NCBI GenBank assembly: GCA_008729055.1 | Contig: SDUX01000002.1 | Coordinates: 7,045,485 to 7,109,484 of the forward strand | Direction: 5' to 3' | Length of the DNA stretch: 64,000 nt | Origin: Pyropia haitanensis | Lineage: Eukaryota > Rhodophyta > Bangiophyceae > Bangiales > Bangiaceae | The notes under the pieces: model-generated | Told to the model about the DNA's origin: nothing | Database searches by the model: none | What the model saw: the letters and a program-made list of their open reading frames with translations, nothing else | Shown: positions 50,460-62,434 of the stretch, one piece after another | Position numbering within the stretch: the first letter of the stretch is position 1 | Layout of the letters: each line of letters starts with the position of its first letter | Translations under genes and position numbers: made by a program

Positions 50460-52774
50460 TCAATCCCAATCTGAATCGTACGACACGGACGGTTGTGTTC
50501 TGCTGGGCGCCGCCCCCACGCCCGACCCGCCGCCCCCCCTGCCCGGCTCCGCCGCGGCCGCCCCCGCCGCCTGCTGCTGCCGGTACGCCCGGCGCGCCAT
50601 GATGCTCTTGACCGAAAAGACCGGCGGCAGGCCCGCGGCGGTGCTCTCCACCCGCGACGGCGCGTCCGCGTCGGCCGCCGAGCCGGTCCGCCTCGACCGC
50701 CGCGGGCTCACCGCCGCCCCGCGGCCGTCGCTACCGTGACCGCCACCAGCGTCAGCGGCGGCGCCACCGCCATCGGCGCCGTCGGCGCCGCCGGCACCAC
50801 TCCCATCGTTGACGGCCGGCCGCGAGGCCGACGGCACCGCCGGTGCGCTCGCCCGCCCGCCCGGCCCGCGCCCCCCCGGTGGGGATGCGGACCCACCGGC
50901 GCCCGCTCCCCCCCCGCCAACCGTCGTGACCGACGCGTGGCGGCGGCGGCGCTCGGCGGCGGCACCGGCGGCGCCGCGCTTGTCCCCATCCCCGTCTGGG
51001 AGGGAGTCAAAGCCGCGGCTGAGCGCGGCGAGCGCATCCTCATCGGCAGGGTCCGCCTCCAGGTCGAGCGCGTCCTTGACATTGTCAATGGCCATGGACG
51101 ACATGCGCGCGCGGCGGCTCGACGTTGCCAGCGCGCTGCGGTCATTGGTAATGACTTCGGACGAGAGCGTCGTCGACGTGATCCACGGGTGGTGCAGTGC
51201 CTCGGCGGCGGTGAGGCGACGCTTCGAGTCGAGCGCCAGAAGGCCAGCCACTAGGTCCTTGGCTTGAGGCGAGATCTCTGCCCACTCCGCGTCTGGCATT
51301 TCGTACGAGCCGGCACGGACGCGACGGAGGACATCCTTGATGTTGGCGCCGTCAAAGGGAAGCGTGCCAGACAGCATGTTGTATAGCAGCACCCCACATG
51401 ACCAGCAGTCAACGGCGGGCCCGTAAGGTTCCCCACGGATCACCTCGGGGGCGACAAAAAAGGGTGTGCCATACATGCCATTGGTGCACTTGTCGCCAAA
51501 GGAGGTCTCCAGCACAAAGTCGGCCAGCCCAAAGTCCGCCACCTTGACCGTCAGGGGAAAGGTGGAGCGCACGGCCAGCACGTTCTCTGGCTTGATGTCA
51601 CGGTGCACAATGTCGTGGGCGTGCAGGCACGCCACCCCCGCCAGCAGGTCGCGCATGATGCCCGAAGCGACCGCCTCGGAAAAGTACCCCTCCTTGGCCA
51701 GCACGTCGTACAGCATACCCCCCGCCATGTGCTCCAGCACCAAGAACAGGTTGTCCCGCGTGTCAAAGCAGTCGTACGTGCGGACCACGTTGGGGTGGTC
51801 CACCGCCTTGGACACAAAGTTCATCTCGCACTCGACGGACCGCATCAGCTCCGAGTCGCGCTTGTTCTTCTTCATCACCTTGATCGCTACCGCCTCGGAC
51901 GTGGCCTTGTCATAGCCGATGCGCACCTCGGCAAAGGAGCCCATGCCGATCAGGCCCGTGACGCCATAGTAGTTGCCGATTTTCCGCCGCGACGCCCGGG
52001 ACAGCACCTCCACCCACTTGTCCGCCTCGCCCCGCGAGTGGGGGAACACCACAATCTTTTTGCCGTCAAACAGCTGGAGCACCACGTCGCCCCGGTTCCC
52101 AACACTGACTCGCGAGTCAATGAGCGAGACGCCCCATGTTGGCGGAGTGTCCTGTGACAGAGAGACGGGGAGATGAACAAGTAGTGCCACCGCGTCAAGA
52201 CACCCAGAACAAGACACAGAGTAACCATCGCTTGGCCAAGTAGGAAAGCGCACAAGTTAGAAAAGGTTCGTCGCACGACATCCGGCTGGGCTCCCTGCCA
52301 GACACGGAAGTGGGCCCGCCGCCCCGACTGCCGGCCCTTCGCCGCCTGTCCCCGCGGCGCAGTGGCGGTCCGGCGTTCATAGCCTCTTCACGCGGCGGCT
52401 CGGACGACAATACGCCTCGCAATATCCAGGCGTCGCCCCTGTTCCCCGGCTTCCACTTGCCGCCCAGCCGCCTCCGTCCCCGCCACCGGCGTGCGCTGCT
52501 CTCCATCCCCTGCCGTTGCCCCATTGATCTAGTCCCCCCTCCCCCCGCCCCGCACCGCCCTCCACAAACTCCCCCCCCCTCCCCCACCCTCTCCGCCCCC
52601 CCCCCCCCCGCTCAGCACTTTGCTCCCACGCACGACACGTACCTTCCTCCGGTGGTTGAACAGCGCCGAGTCCTTGAGCTTGAAGAACCGCGTCTTTCGC
52701 GAGTGGAGCTTGCGGCCCTCCTTGTCAAGGTAACCCGTCATGGCCAGCGGCGGGCCATTCCGAAGGCCACTCAT
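50460..52774 (-). CDS. PH-domain serine/threonine kinase, CaMK-like catalytic domain, two exons
   Basis: Exon 1 is 52643-52774 and exon 2 is 50460-52151 on the minus strand (607 aa); the 491-nt intron starts GTACGT and ends CACAG. A PH domain spans about residues 12-98 and is split by the intron: MTGYLDKEGRKLHSRKTRFF, then after the join WGVSLIDSRVSVGNRGDVV and EADKWVEVL. It suggests phosphoinositide-dependent membrane recruitment. The kinase domain (about 105-365) has the glycine loop IGMGSFAEVRIG, Lys135 in VAIKVMKK, Asp229 in HRDIKPENV, Asp250 in DFG, and GTPFFVAPEVIRGEPYGPAV. Its subdomains look like the CaMK group rather than AGC/Akt. The C-terminal 240 residues are Gly/Ala/Ser-rich with no calmodulin-binding or EF-hand segment that I can recognise. 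Confidence 0.9.
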
Positions 52775-53462
52775 GGTGTCCACGTGACAGGGGGAGACAC
52801 GCAGCAGGGAGAAAAGCTGGCAGACAGGTGGTGGCGGGGTGAAGAGGGCAGCGGTCGGGACGTGCCGTCGTCGTCGTTGCGGCGTACGCGGTCGGTCCCC
52901 GCTTCAACGCCGCCCAGACGGCTCGGGGGCGCCACCCCACTCGAGCCGCCCCGCCCGCGCCGCCGCCGTCGCGCCCCTGTCAATCCTCCGACCCGCGTCG
53001 GACCGACCGCGGCCGCGGCGGGCACGTGCGGCAGCCCCCGAGCGGCCCAAAACAACCGCCGGCGGTGGCCGTCCCGACACGAACCCGCGGCGGCAACGGC
53101 GGCACAGAGGCACCGCGCCGACAGTCGGGGTGGGGCGTCCACACGAGGGGGGTAATGCCGCCACTCGCCTCGATGCCGGTCTGTCGCGGGACGGGCGGGC
53201 GGGCGGGCAGCGCCGGTGGCACCGCACACAAGACACAAAACGGCGGGACGCCACCAGCGGCGGTGCCCCCCACCAGCGGCTGCGAGCGCCCGCGCCGATC
53301 GCAACGGCAGGGTCCGTGCACCACGGAAGCGCCCACGACGGTGCCACGCGCGCGTCGGCCGCCGTCGGTGGTAGTGTGCGCCACGCGGCGGTGCGGGACC
53401 GAGCGGGTGCGCCGCGGAGGGGGGTTTCCCTCTGGCCGCAGTCCCCCCCCCCGCCCTCCACC

Positions 53463-53513
<51 letters not shown>

Positions 53514-53859
53514 TGCCGCCGCCGCTACCGCTGCTGCCGCCGCCGCCGCCCCCAGCCGCCAGCGGCTGGCCCGCGGCGGCCGCCCGCGCCGCGCGGCGGC
53601 GCGCGCCCCCCGCGGCGCGCCCAGCGGCGGCGTAGGGCCGCTCAATGGATCACGTGCCGCTGCCGGCCGCGGCCGGCCGGCTCACTCCCCCCCCCCCCAC
53701 CCCCCCCTCCCTCCTTCCTCCCCGCGGCTCCCCCCGCGGCAGCGCCGCGTTCAATCGGCGGCCCCGTCCAATGCCGACGCCCGCAGCACGCGGCAGCGGC
53801 AGCGGCAGCGGCGGGAGCCGCGGCGGCAAGCAGTCACAGCAGCCACAGCAGCAGCAACA

Positions 53860-53904
<45 letters not shown>

Positions 53905-56900
53905 GGTGGCTCTCAAAAAAAAAAGACACCGGGCGCCGCGCCCCCCCGTCCGCGTCCCCCCCAACGCGCTTCGCCGCGGCCGCCCCCCCTCGGCGCGCCT
54001 GTCTGCCGGCAGCGCCGCGAGCTAGCGCGGCCCCCTCCCAATACAAAAAAAAAAAAAAACACTGCACGGGCGGGCGGGCGGGCGGGCGGGCCGTCGACGC
54101 GGCTGGGCGGGCGCGCCACCCACAGCTGCCACCCGCCGGCGGCTACCGCCGTGCGCGGGCGGTGCGCCCGCCGGCGCTCCCCCCCCCCAGGCCCCCACTC
54201 GGACGCGCTGGCGTCACGCACCGTCGACGCGGCGCACGTGAGGTGCCCCCTTGGGCCCCCCTCCCCCGTGGCAGCCCCTATCCACGCCCCCCGCTTCCCC
54301 TCTGCAGCGCTCGTCCAAGCCGCCCCCTCCCCCCGCCCCCCCCCCCCCCCCCCCCCCCTACCCCCGCCGCCGCCCGTCACCCCGTCACCCCCCTCCCAAA
54401 CGCCCCTTACCCCCCCGTTCAAACGCTCGCGGCGTGCCGCGCCACCCGCCCGCGACTGTGGAACGTGCTCCTGTCGACGCCGTCTCGGGTGGAGCGGGTG
54501 GGCGGGCACGGCGAGAGCGACAGCGCGCCAAGTTGGAGAGGGAGCGATGGAGCAGAAAGAGGCGATGGGAGGGGTAGCAGTGGGTGAGGGGGGGAGGGGG
54601 GGGGGGGGGGGGGGAGGGGGGGAGTACAAAAGGAGGGTGGAATGGGAAACTCGGCGGCGGAGAAGGAAGCACCCGTGCCGATTGCCGACTGCCCCGGATG
54701 GTCTGGCGGGAGATGGTGGGGCGGGGGGGGGGGGGGGGGCGGGGGTGGGAGGGGGCGGCCACGGACGCGGACGGGGGATGCCTCCGCCGTCGTCGCCGGC
54801 GTGCGCCCCGCCGTGCGCGTGCGTGCGCACGCGTGCGCCCCCGCCCGCCGCCCGCAACGAGCCGCTGCGGCACGCTGCAAAGCGTAGTGGGAGGGACCGT
54901 GGCGAGGGGGGGAGGGGGGGGGATGGGCAGCGCTCGTGGCCGCGCGTGGGTGGAGGTGCCGGGTGGGGAGCGGTCGGTAGCGGGCGGGTGGAGGTGCCGG
55001 GCGGGTGGGTGGGTGGGAGGGTGTGGGTGGGGCTGCGTGGGTCGCTGGGGTGGGTTGGGTGGGTGGGTAGGCGCCGCCGCGGCGCGTGGTGGGGCGTGCC
55101 GGCCGCCGACGGCCGGCGGGCGGCGCGGCCGCGGCGTGGGCGTGGCCGCACTTGACGGGCGGCGTGGCGGTGGGGGCGTGGAGGGCCGCGACGTGCACCC
55201 GCCGTTGCCGAAACCGCAGTGACGGTGGGTGGGGGGGTGGGTGGAGGGGGGGGGTACCCGGCCGCGCCAGGGGGGGGGGTGGGGTGGGCGCGCGGCGGGA
55301 GGGGGTTGCCCAACGCCCCACCGGGCGTGGGCGACCCCCCCCCTCCCCCCCTCGTTGGGGGGAGGAGAGCGGGGTTTGGAAGCGCGCGCGGTTGCCACGG
55401 CCGACGGCCGGCCGCGGCCAACGGCGGTGGGTTGACGGGCGGGCGGGCGGGCGGGCGGGCGGGGGGGCGGGCGGGCGGGCGCGCCGGTAGGTGGGCCTGC
55501 CGCGCCACGCCTCGGCTGCCGCGGCGGCGGCCGGCGCGCAACCGAGAAGCACCAAATCACCGGGGGGGTGACCGCGCGCGGCCGAATCCCGCGCGTCGGG
55601 GCGGCGGCGTGGGGGGGGGTTGGCGTCGCCGGTGGAGGCGGCGGAGGGGGTGGTGGGGGGAGAGAGGGAGGACGAGAGACAGAAGAGCTCGGAGCGTGGG
55701 CGACCGTGTGGGGAAAGAGAGGCGCGGGTGGGGGGGAAGGCAGAGCGGGACACACGCCTACACGACCGCGGCATGCATGCTCCATATGGAGGTCGGGCGG
55801 GGGGGGGGGGGGGGGGGGGGGGGGGAGCGTCCGCCAGGCGGGGCGTGCGGGACAGGGATTGGGAACGGAGAGGGAGGGGGGGAGAGGGGGGGGGGGGCGG
55901 CGGGCGCGCGTGGGGGCACGCCGCCGTCCCCGCACGAGAGGGCGAGCCCGCGCGCACCCAGGAGTGCCTGCCAGACGCCGCGGCGGCTGGGCGCGGCGGC
56001 TGGCCGGCGGGGCGGGCGCGGGCGTGCCCGTCGGCGCCGCCGCCGCCACCGCCACACCGCCAGCCCGACCGCCGCCGCCCATCAAATCGACGCGTGAGGG
56101 TGGTGAGGGGGGGGGGGGAGGGAGGAGGGGGGGGGGGGGCGTCCCGCGGTTGGGGCGCCCGCGGCGCGCCGCCGCGCTGGCAGGTTGACCGTGTGTGGCG
56201 GCGAGCGCCGCGGCGGTAGCGGCAGACCGGACCACGCCGCGCGCGCAGCGGGGCCCCAAGCTGGCGTTGCCGTCGGCAGGCGGTGGCGGGGGCGCCTCAA
56301 AACACAGAGTCAAACACACAAAAAAAACTCCCAAGAGGGAGATCAGCCACCCCCCCCCCCCCCGCCCTCCCCCGCCGTCCCGTCTGCCGCCACCACCCCA
56401 GCGGCCGGCCCAGACGACGGGCGCGCACGCGCCAATGTGGCCGCGGCGGGCGACCGGCGGCGGAAGCGGCGCGGCCGGGGCGGCCGGCCGACTGACGCGG
56501 CTGCGGACCGCCCGCGGCGTGGCCGTGCGCGGCTCGTGTCGGGCGGCGGCTGTCGAGCCGCCGGCGGGGTCCCCGCGGCGGGCCGCCTGGGACGGCCTCG
56601 TCGCCACCCGCCCGCCCACCCGCCCACCCGCCCGTCCGCCCCTCTCCTCGCGTGTGGCATCTGCCGGCAATTGCAACTCCCACCGCGATCCGCGGCGATC
56701 GTAGTCGTGCCGTCTCTTCTTTCGACTGGTACCGCGCGCACTCGTCGACCGTAAGCGACGATCCACCCCGTGATCTCTGGGCGTTTATTGGCTCAAGAGC
56801 ACCATCTGCTTGCTGACAAACAAGTACGCGTGCTCTGATCGTACCCAAAAGGGCCGATGGAGCGCTGCCCACGCTGGCTACTGCTCCCTGGTGACCGAGA

Positions 56901-58683
56901 AGCGGAACGGAAAACGATGGAGACAAACTGACACTGTTTGGCAGCCGCCGTGGTGATCATGATGGCATCATGGGGTGGGACGGATCGTTGCCGCCGTGGG
57001 GGGTGCGCCCCGCCCGAGTCGTGTCGCGCAAGGCGGCGGGCCGCCGCCAACGCCCGCGGCCGCCCGTGGCGACGCGCGCCGTGGCGTTTCCCCACGTCTC
57101 GCCCGCCACACCACCACCACCCGCCAGCGGGTGCGGGCCCGACGTCCACTGCAAAGCCCCGGTGGGAAGGGGGAGGAGGGGGCCGCGGTGGGAGGGGGGG
57201 GGGGGGGGGGGGAAGGGCTCGGGGCACGGCGCCCCACGGCAACCGCCGCCGCCGCCGTGTCGGCTGACAGTCTAGGCGGACGTGGCTCCGCCACGGCCCG
57301 CGCGGCGCGGCGCGGCTCGTCGACCCGCCCGCGCCGCCGCCCCGTCGGCCAGCGCCGCCTCTTCCCCGCGCCCCGCCCGCGCGCGCGCCGTCGTGCCGCG
57401 GCTCCCCGCCCGTCCCGGGCGGAGCTTCCCGCCGCGCCGCGAGCCGGCGCCCGTTCGCGCACCAACCAAAAGACGTGGGCGGAAGGGGTTTGGGGGGGGG
57501 GGCGGGGGGGGCGGGGGTTGACGGACGCCGGCGTGGGGGACCCCCGCGCCACCGTGTCCCCCCCCCACCCCCGCCTGCACGGGCGCCCCCTCCCACGGGT
57601 CAGGTGACGCCACGCCGACGGGCGCCGTCGTCCGTGCCGGCCGCGTGGCCGGCACAGCGGCAGCGGCGGGCTGCAGCGGCGGGCAGGGCGGCGGCAGCAG
57701 CGAGGACACGGGGCGGGGAGGGGGGGACGGGCACGGCCGCCTCGCCCCCGCTGTCCCCTCTTCTTCTTGAGTGTGGCGGCCACGCGCACCATCGATTCGC
57801 GGCGTGTCTCTCTTTTTTTCCTGCGATGCCGTCTGCGGGTGGCGGCAGCGTGGGGAAGCGGCGGCAGTGCGTCTCCGTCGCTGCCGTGTGGCCACGCTCA
57901 CCGCCGCGCCGTCGATGGGGTCCACCTCCCCCACCTGTGTGTGGGCAGGAGTGTGGCACGTAGGAGTGCTGGATGTGGACCGAGTGGGAGGAGTGCTGCG
58001 AACCGAGCGGCGGAGAGGTGGGGCCACGAGGCGAACCAAAGAAAAAAAACGAGCGGCGCGAAAGAGGCAGGCCGGACGGCGGGTGGGCGTGCGCGGCGTG
58101 GAGGCGGGACGCCCCGCCCCCGATCCCCCGTCCTCCCCTTTGCTGGGCTCGCCGCCGGGGCACACCCGCCGTTTGTCATACAGGGCACGGGCACGAGCGA
58201 GGGATGGAAGGGGGGGGCGGGGGGGCGCGATCGCAGGGGTGGTCGGCGATGGAGGCGGAAGCAGCGCCATGACCCGCCGCGAGCGGCAGTACCCCCGACT
58301 GGCACGGGGCGGAAACAGCCCGCCCCGTAGAGTGGCGACAGCACCTGGACCGGCCCAGGGCGACGGTGCGCCGACCCGCAGGGGGCGGCAGCCGCCGCGC
58401 GCCCGCCCCGCCTGGGGCTGCATCGGGGGCCGCCCGCCATCCACGGAAGCGGGTGCCCTGTCCGGGAAGCACCCCTGCCAAGGGGGCCGACGTAAGGGGA
58501 ACGTGCCAAAGCCACGGCGTGGGTGCCGCAGCGAGGGCGTGACGGCTGGACGGCGGCCACGCCGCCGCCCACAGACGGACAGCAGTGGGGAGGGGCGGGG
58601 CCAACGAGGGGAGCGCCACCCACAAGCCCATCCCCCACCCCCACCCGCCGCGCCCACCCCCGCCCGCTGCTGTGGCCGTCGCG
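52775..58683. other. 5.9-kb gene-empty simple-sequence region
   Basis: Almost entirely G+C low-complexity DNA: (CCG)n at 53461-53515, A runs at 53917-53926 and 54045-54059 in otherwise G+C DNA, GGCG/GGGC arrays at 54067-54090 and 55435-55480, GGGT-type runs near 55005-55070, and a 27-G run at 55799-55825. An AT-richer interval lies at about 56690-56960. Long frames are open on both strands, but all encode Pro/Ala/Arg/Gly strings and overlap one another. No gene is supported. Confidence 0.55.
55799..55825. repeat. 27-nt poly-G tract
   Basis: Uninterrupted run of 27 G in the gene-empty region. Confidence 0.9.
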
Positions 58684-60836
58684 TCACCCCTCCCGCGGCG
58701 GCGGCACGTCGAGTGCCTCACGCCAGGCGGCAACGAGCGCCGCGGCCGCAGCGGCCGCGGCGGGCCCGCCGTCCGCGTCCGCGTCGGCGAGCTCGGCGGC
58801 CAGGACCGCCGCGTCGCTGTCAGCGGTGGGCATGGTCGCGGGCGCCGCCGCCAGCGGCGGCAGCGCGTAGAGCCGCGACGCGGCCGCGTCGGCCGCCGCC
58901 GCGGCCGCCACCGCCGCCGACGCGCCGGTGTGGCCGCCGCCGCTGCCGCCGCGGCCGCTGCCGCCACCACCGCCGCGGCCGCCACTGCCACCGCCGCCGC
59001 CGCCTCGGCCATTGGCTTCCACGGCGGCCGGTTCCGTGCGCGCCACGGGGGTGGGCGCGGCTTTGGCCGCCGCGTCCCGCCGCCCCCACAGGTCCTCCCC
59101 CCACCCTCCCGGCGGGGGCCACCGCCCCCGCCCGCCCAGCGCCTCCCCGTCCCCCCCCACCGCGGCCAGCGTCCGGGCCACCGCCGCGGTCGACGGTGCG
59201 CCGCCTCCGCCCGCGCCGTCAGACACGGCCGCCAGCGCCGCCACCTCCTCCGCCGTGTGGGCCGCGCCGAGGCCCGCACGGAGGTAGTCGCTCAGCACCC
59301 ACGCGGCGGGCGGGGGGGGGAGGTCGCCTGCCGCCACCGCCGCCGTGGCCGTGCCCGTCGCCGTGGCGGTGGCGGTACCCCCCGCCGGCTCCTCCCCCCC
59401 CGCACCGCCAGGCGCCCCCACCAGGCGGTCCCGCAGCATGGCCATGTCCGCGTCGTACGGCCGGCGGGTGGCGCGCAAGACGGTGCCGCCCAGGTGGTGC
59501 CGCTGCCGCCCGCCGCCCGCACCCGCCGGCCCGAGGAGGTCCCCGACGCTGTCAATGCCGAGGAGGTGGTAGGGGGTGGCTGCCGCCGGGGGGGCGGGCG
59601 GCGGGGGGGTGTAGGCGCGCGCACGACTCGTGGGCTGAGGGGGGGGGGGGATGACGGGCGGTGGCGGTGGCGACCAGCCGCCACCGCCGCCGCCGCCGCT
59701 CGGGGAGGACCGCCGGCCGCCGCCGGCCGGCAGCGTCCCCGGCAGCGTCCCCGCCGCGCCCGGCACGGCGACGGGCGTCTGCGTCAGCGCGCCCGACGCG
59801 GCGAGCTGCCACAGCGCCACCCCCCCCGGCGTCGGCGTCAGCGCCAGCCCGCGGGTGACGGGCACCGCGTGGCCGCCCAGGGGCGCAAACGCGCCCGCGC
59901 CCGTCACGGGCCAGCCGCCCCAGGTGCGGCCGCCCCAGCCCACCACCCCCGCGGCGGCGGCGGCGGCGGCGCCCCCCCCGCCCCCCCCCCCGCCGTCGGC
60001 CACGTCCCCGCCCGTCACCCACCACAGCCGCGCGGTGCCGTCGACGGGGCGGGCGACGGCAACGACGGCGGCGGCGGCGCCGGGTGCAACCACCGCGGCG
60101 GCCAGCCACAGCGGCCGCGGCGGCCGTGGCCGCCGCCGCCGCCGCCGCTGCCGCGACCGCGGCGACCCCCCGGGCGACACGGGGTGCCCGCCGCCGCTGC
60201 CGCCGCCGCCGCCGCTGTCGCCGGCGGCACCCCCCCGGGCGGCGCGGGGAGGCCCGGCGGCGGTGCCGCCGCCGCCGCCCTCCCCCGGCGGCGGGTGTGT
60301 CCAGAGGAGCACCGGCTGCGCGGTGAGGCGGTCGTCCACCACCGCCACCGCCGTGTCGGTGACGAGGACGGACAGGTAGGGGCAGCCGCCCAGCCGGGTG
60401 ACCGCGCCAATCCCCGCGTCCGCCGCGTGCAGCCGCCAGCCCGACCGCAGGTCGGCCGCCACCGCCACCCGCCCGCCGCCGCGCACGTCCCACACGTGCA
60501 GGGCGGTGCGGCTGGCGAGGACCGCCGACGCGGGCGACGGGCCGGGGGTGATGGCCGCCCACGACGCCGCCGCGCGGGGGGTGGGGGCGGTCGCCGTCGC
60601 GGCCGCGGCGTCGGCGCCGCCGCCGCCGCCACGGGCCGGGGAGCAGAGGGAGAGGGTCGACGACGTGGCGACGAGGAGCTCGGGGGGGGTGCCGTAGGGG
60701 ATAAACGCCGCCGACAGGAGCGCCTCGCCAGGCGCGGGGCGGTGCGACGGCGCGGCCGCCACGAGCCGGGGGGTCCCCGCCGCCGCGGCCGCCGGCAGCG
60801 GCCGTGGCCGCCCACGCCGCGGACGGCGCGACGCGC

Positions 60837-60869
<33 letters not shown>

Positions 60870-61721
60870 TCCCGGCGCTGCTGTCGTCGCCGCCGCTGCT
60901 GTCGTCGTCGGTAGCGGCGGCGTCACCCCCCCCCCCCCCCCAAGCGACGCGCGGCACCAGTGGAGCCCGTCCACACCCCGCACCACGAGCAGCGGCGGCT
61001 CCCCCGCCCCACCCCCCTCCTCGTAGCCCCCCACCGACGCGGCCACGCCCAGCGGCACGCGCCAGTCGCCCACCACGCCCGCGGCGGCGGCGGCGGCAGC
61101 AGCGGGCGGCGGTGGCGGCGGCACCCCCCCCCCCCCCCCGGCACCAGCGACAGCACCACCCCAACCCCCGCTGCTGCTGGTGCCACCGCCACCGCCACCG
61201 CCGCCACCGCCACCGCCACCGCCACCGCCACCGCCGACGGGGGAGGCCGGCCACCAGCACGCCCCCCGGCCGGCGGCGGCAAACAGGGCCCCCCCGTCGG
61301 CGACCGCCAGGCAGTTGGAGGAGAGGTGCCAGGGGAAGGAGGCGGCGGAGCGGCGGCGGCGGGCGGCATTGGCGGCCGCCGCAACGCGCGCGGGGGAGGG
61401 CGGCAGCCGACCCCCGTCGTTGGCGGCGGCCGCCGCGGCCGCCGACGCCGCGGCCGCCGCGTCGGCCCGCGCCGCCGCCACCACCCCCGCGTCCGCGTCA
61501 ATGGCCGCCGGCCGCACCGCCGGTGGCGCAACGAGCGCCGGCGGCCCCGCGGTGCGCAGGCCGCCCGTGTGGCTGCCGCCGCCGGCGGCGGCGGCGGCGG
61601 CGGCGGCGGGCGGCGGCGGGCGGGGCGGGACGGTCAGGCCCGGCGGCAGATACAGGCCGTAGCGGTGCCAATCGGGAGGGGGGGGGGGGGGGAGTGCCAG
61701 CCGCCATAGCGGGGGGTCCAT
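58684..61721 (-). CDS. Large low-complexity protein, possibly RRN6/TAF1C-like, frameshifted
   Basis: About 1012 aa from MDPPLWRLALPPPP, if one missing base is allowed at the C run at 60926-60941. Between Gly/Ala/Pro inserts there are repeated beta-rich pieces: SNCLAVADGGALFAAAGRGA, GEPPLLVVRGVDGLHWCRAS, LLSAAFIPYGTPPELLVATS, ASRTALHVWDVRGGGRVAVA and GGCPYLSVLVTDTAVAVVDD followed by RLTAQPVLLWTH. The last resembles the propeller strand of RNA polymerase I initiation factors (Rrn6/TAF1C, -W-D-R-P--PLL-W-H). The C-terminus is Ala-rich and probably helical. The resemblance is from memory and short; an unrelated WD40-like protein is an alternative. Confidence 0.5.
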
Positions 61722-62434
61722 ACCGGGGGGGGGTCCCCGCGCATGGCGGCGGTGCGTTGCGGGGGGGGGGGGGGGGGGGGACAGCGCGGGGTGGGGAGGA
61801 GCGACGCGGGGCACCGTCGTGCGGCAGCCTCGGCGCGCGCAGCGGCCACGGCGGCGCACTCGCGACGCACCGCGGGCTTTGGTGCGACACGAGCCACGTT
61901 GCAGCGGGGACCGTCTCTGGCGCGGATCAACTCGCCATTTGTACGCGGCGTACGACGCGGCGCCAGCTCACCCTCTGGTCAACATGGGCGGGGGGCCACA
62001 AAGATCAAAAAAAAAGGACCAAACTTGAGGGGACCGCTCCTCGCCGCACGACCGCACCTTGCGCCACCCCGGCCACGCGGCGGGGCGCCCCCCGCTCGCA
62101 GCAACCCCACAGCGGCCGGCCGCCCCTGCGTCATGGCGACAGCGCTCTTGTGGCGGCCTTGCGCTCGAGGCAGGGTACCACACCACACGCGTCTCGCTCT
62201 CTCTGTTCATACACTGTACTCTCCGGGTTCTCTGCAGACGCTGGTCGAGTCCCCTACCGCGGCTGCTCCAAACGGTGCTACGGCCCGCTGCCGGCCCGGC
62301 ACCCTCTGGTCGGCGCGTGTCCTGTCCGACCGCACCCCACCTCTGACCGCCGTCACGTCTGGCTGGCTCGGCGGCTGTCAAACCACCAGTCCCCTGCCGC
62401 CCTCAGCCGTTGCTGCCCCCCCCCCCTCGCCCTC
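61722..62434. other. Divergent intergenic region, RRN6-like and hemoglobin genes
   Basis: 713 bp between divergent starts. It begins with a G run (61759-61780) and becomes balanced in composition near 61900-62400, where promoters are expected. No additional gene seen. Confidence 0.5.

Noticed and set aside
53026..56766. Very long open frames on both strands (for example 53026-55155 plus and 54385-56766 minus)
   Set aside because: They consist of Pro/Ala/Arg/Gly strings, overlap each other in several frames and show no domain. High G+C simply removes stop codons.
58585..61026. 813-codon plus-strand frame opposite the RRN6-like gene
   Set aside because: Composition is Arg/Gly/Pro repeat. The minus strand contains the non-repetitive beta-rich segments.
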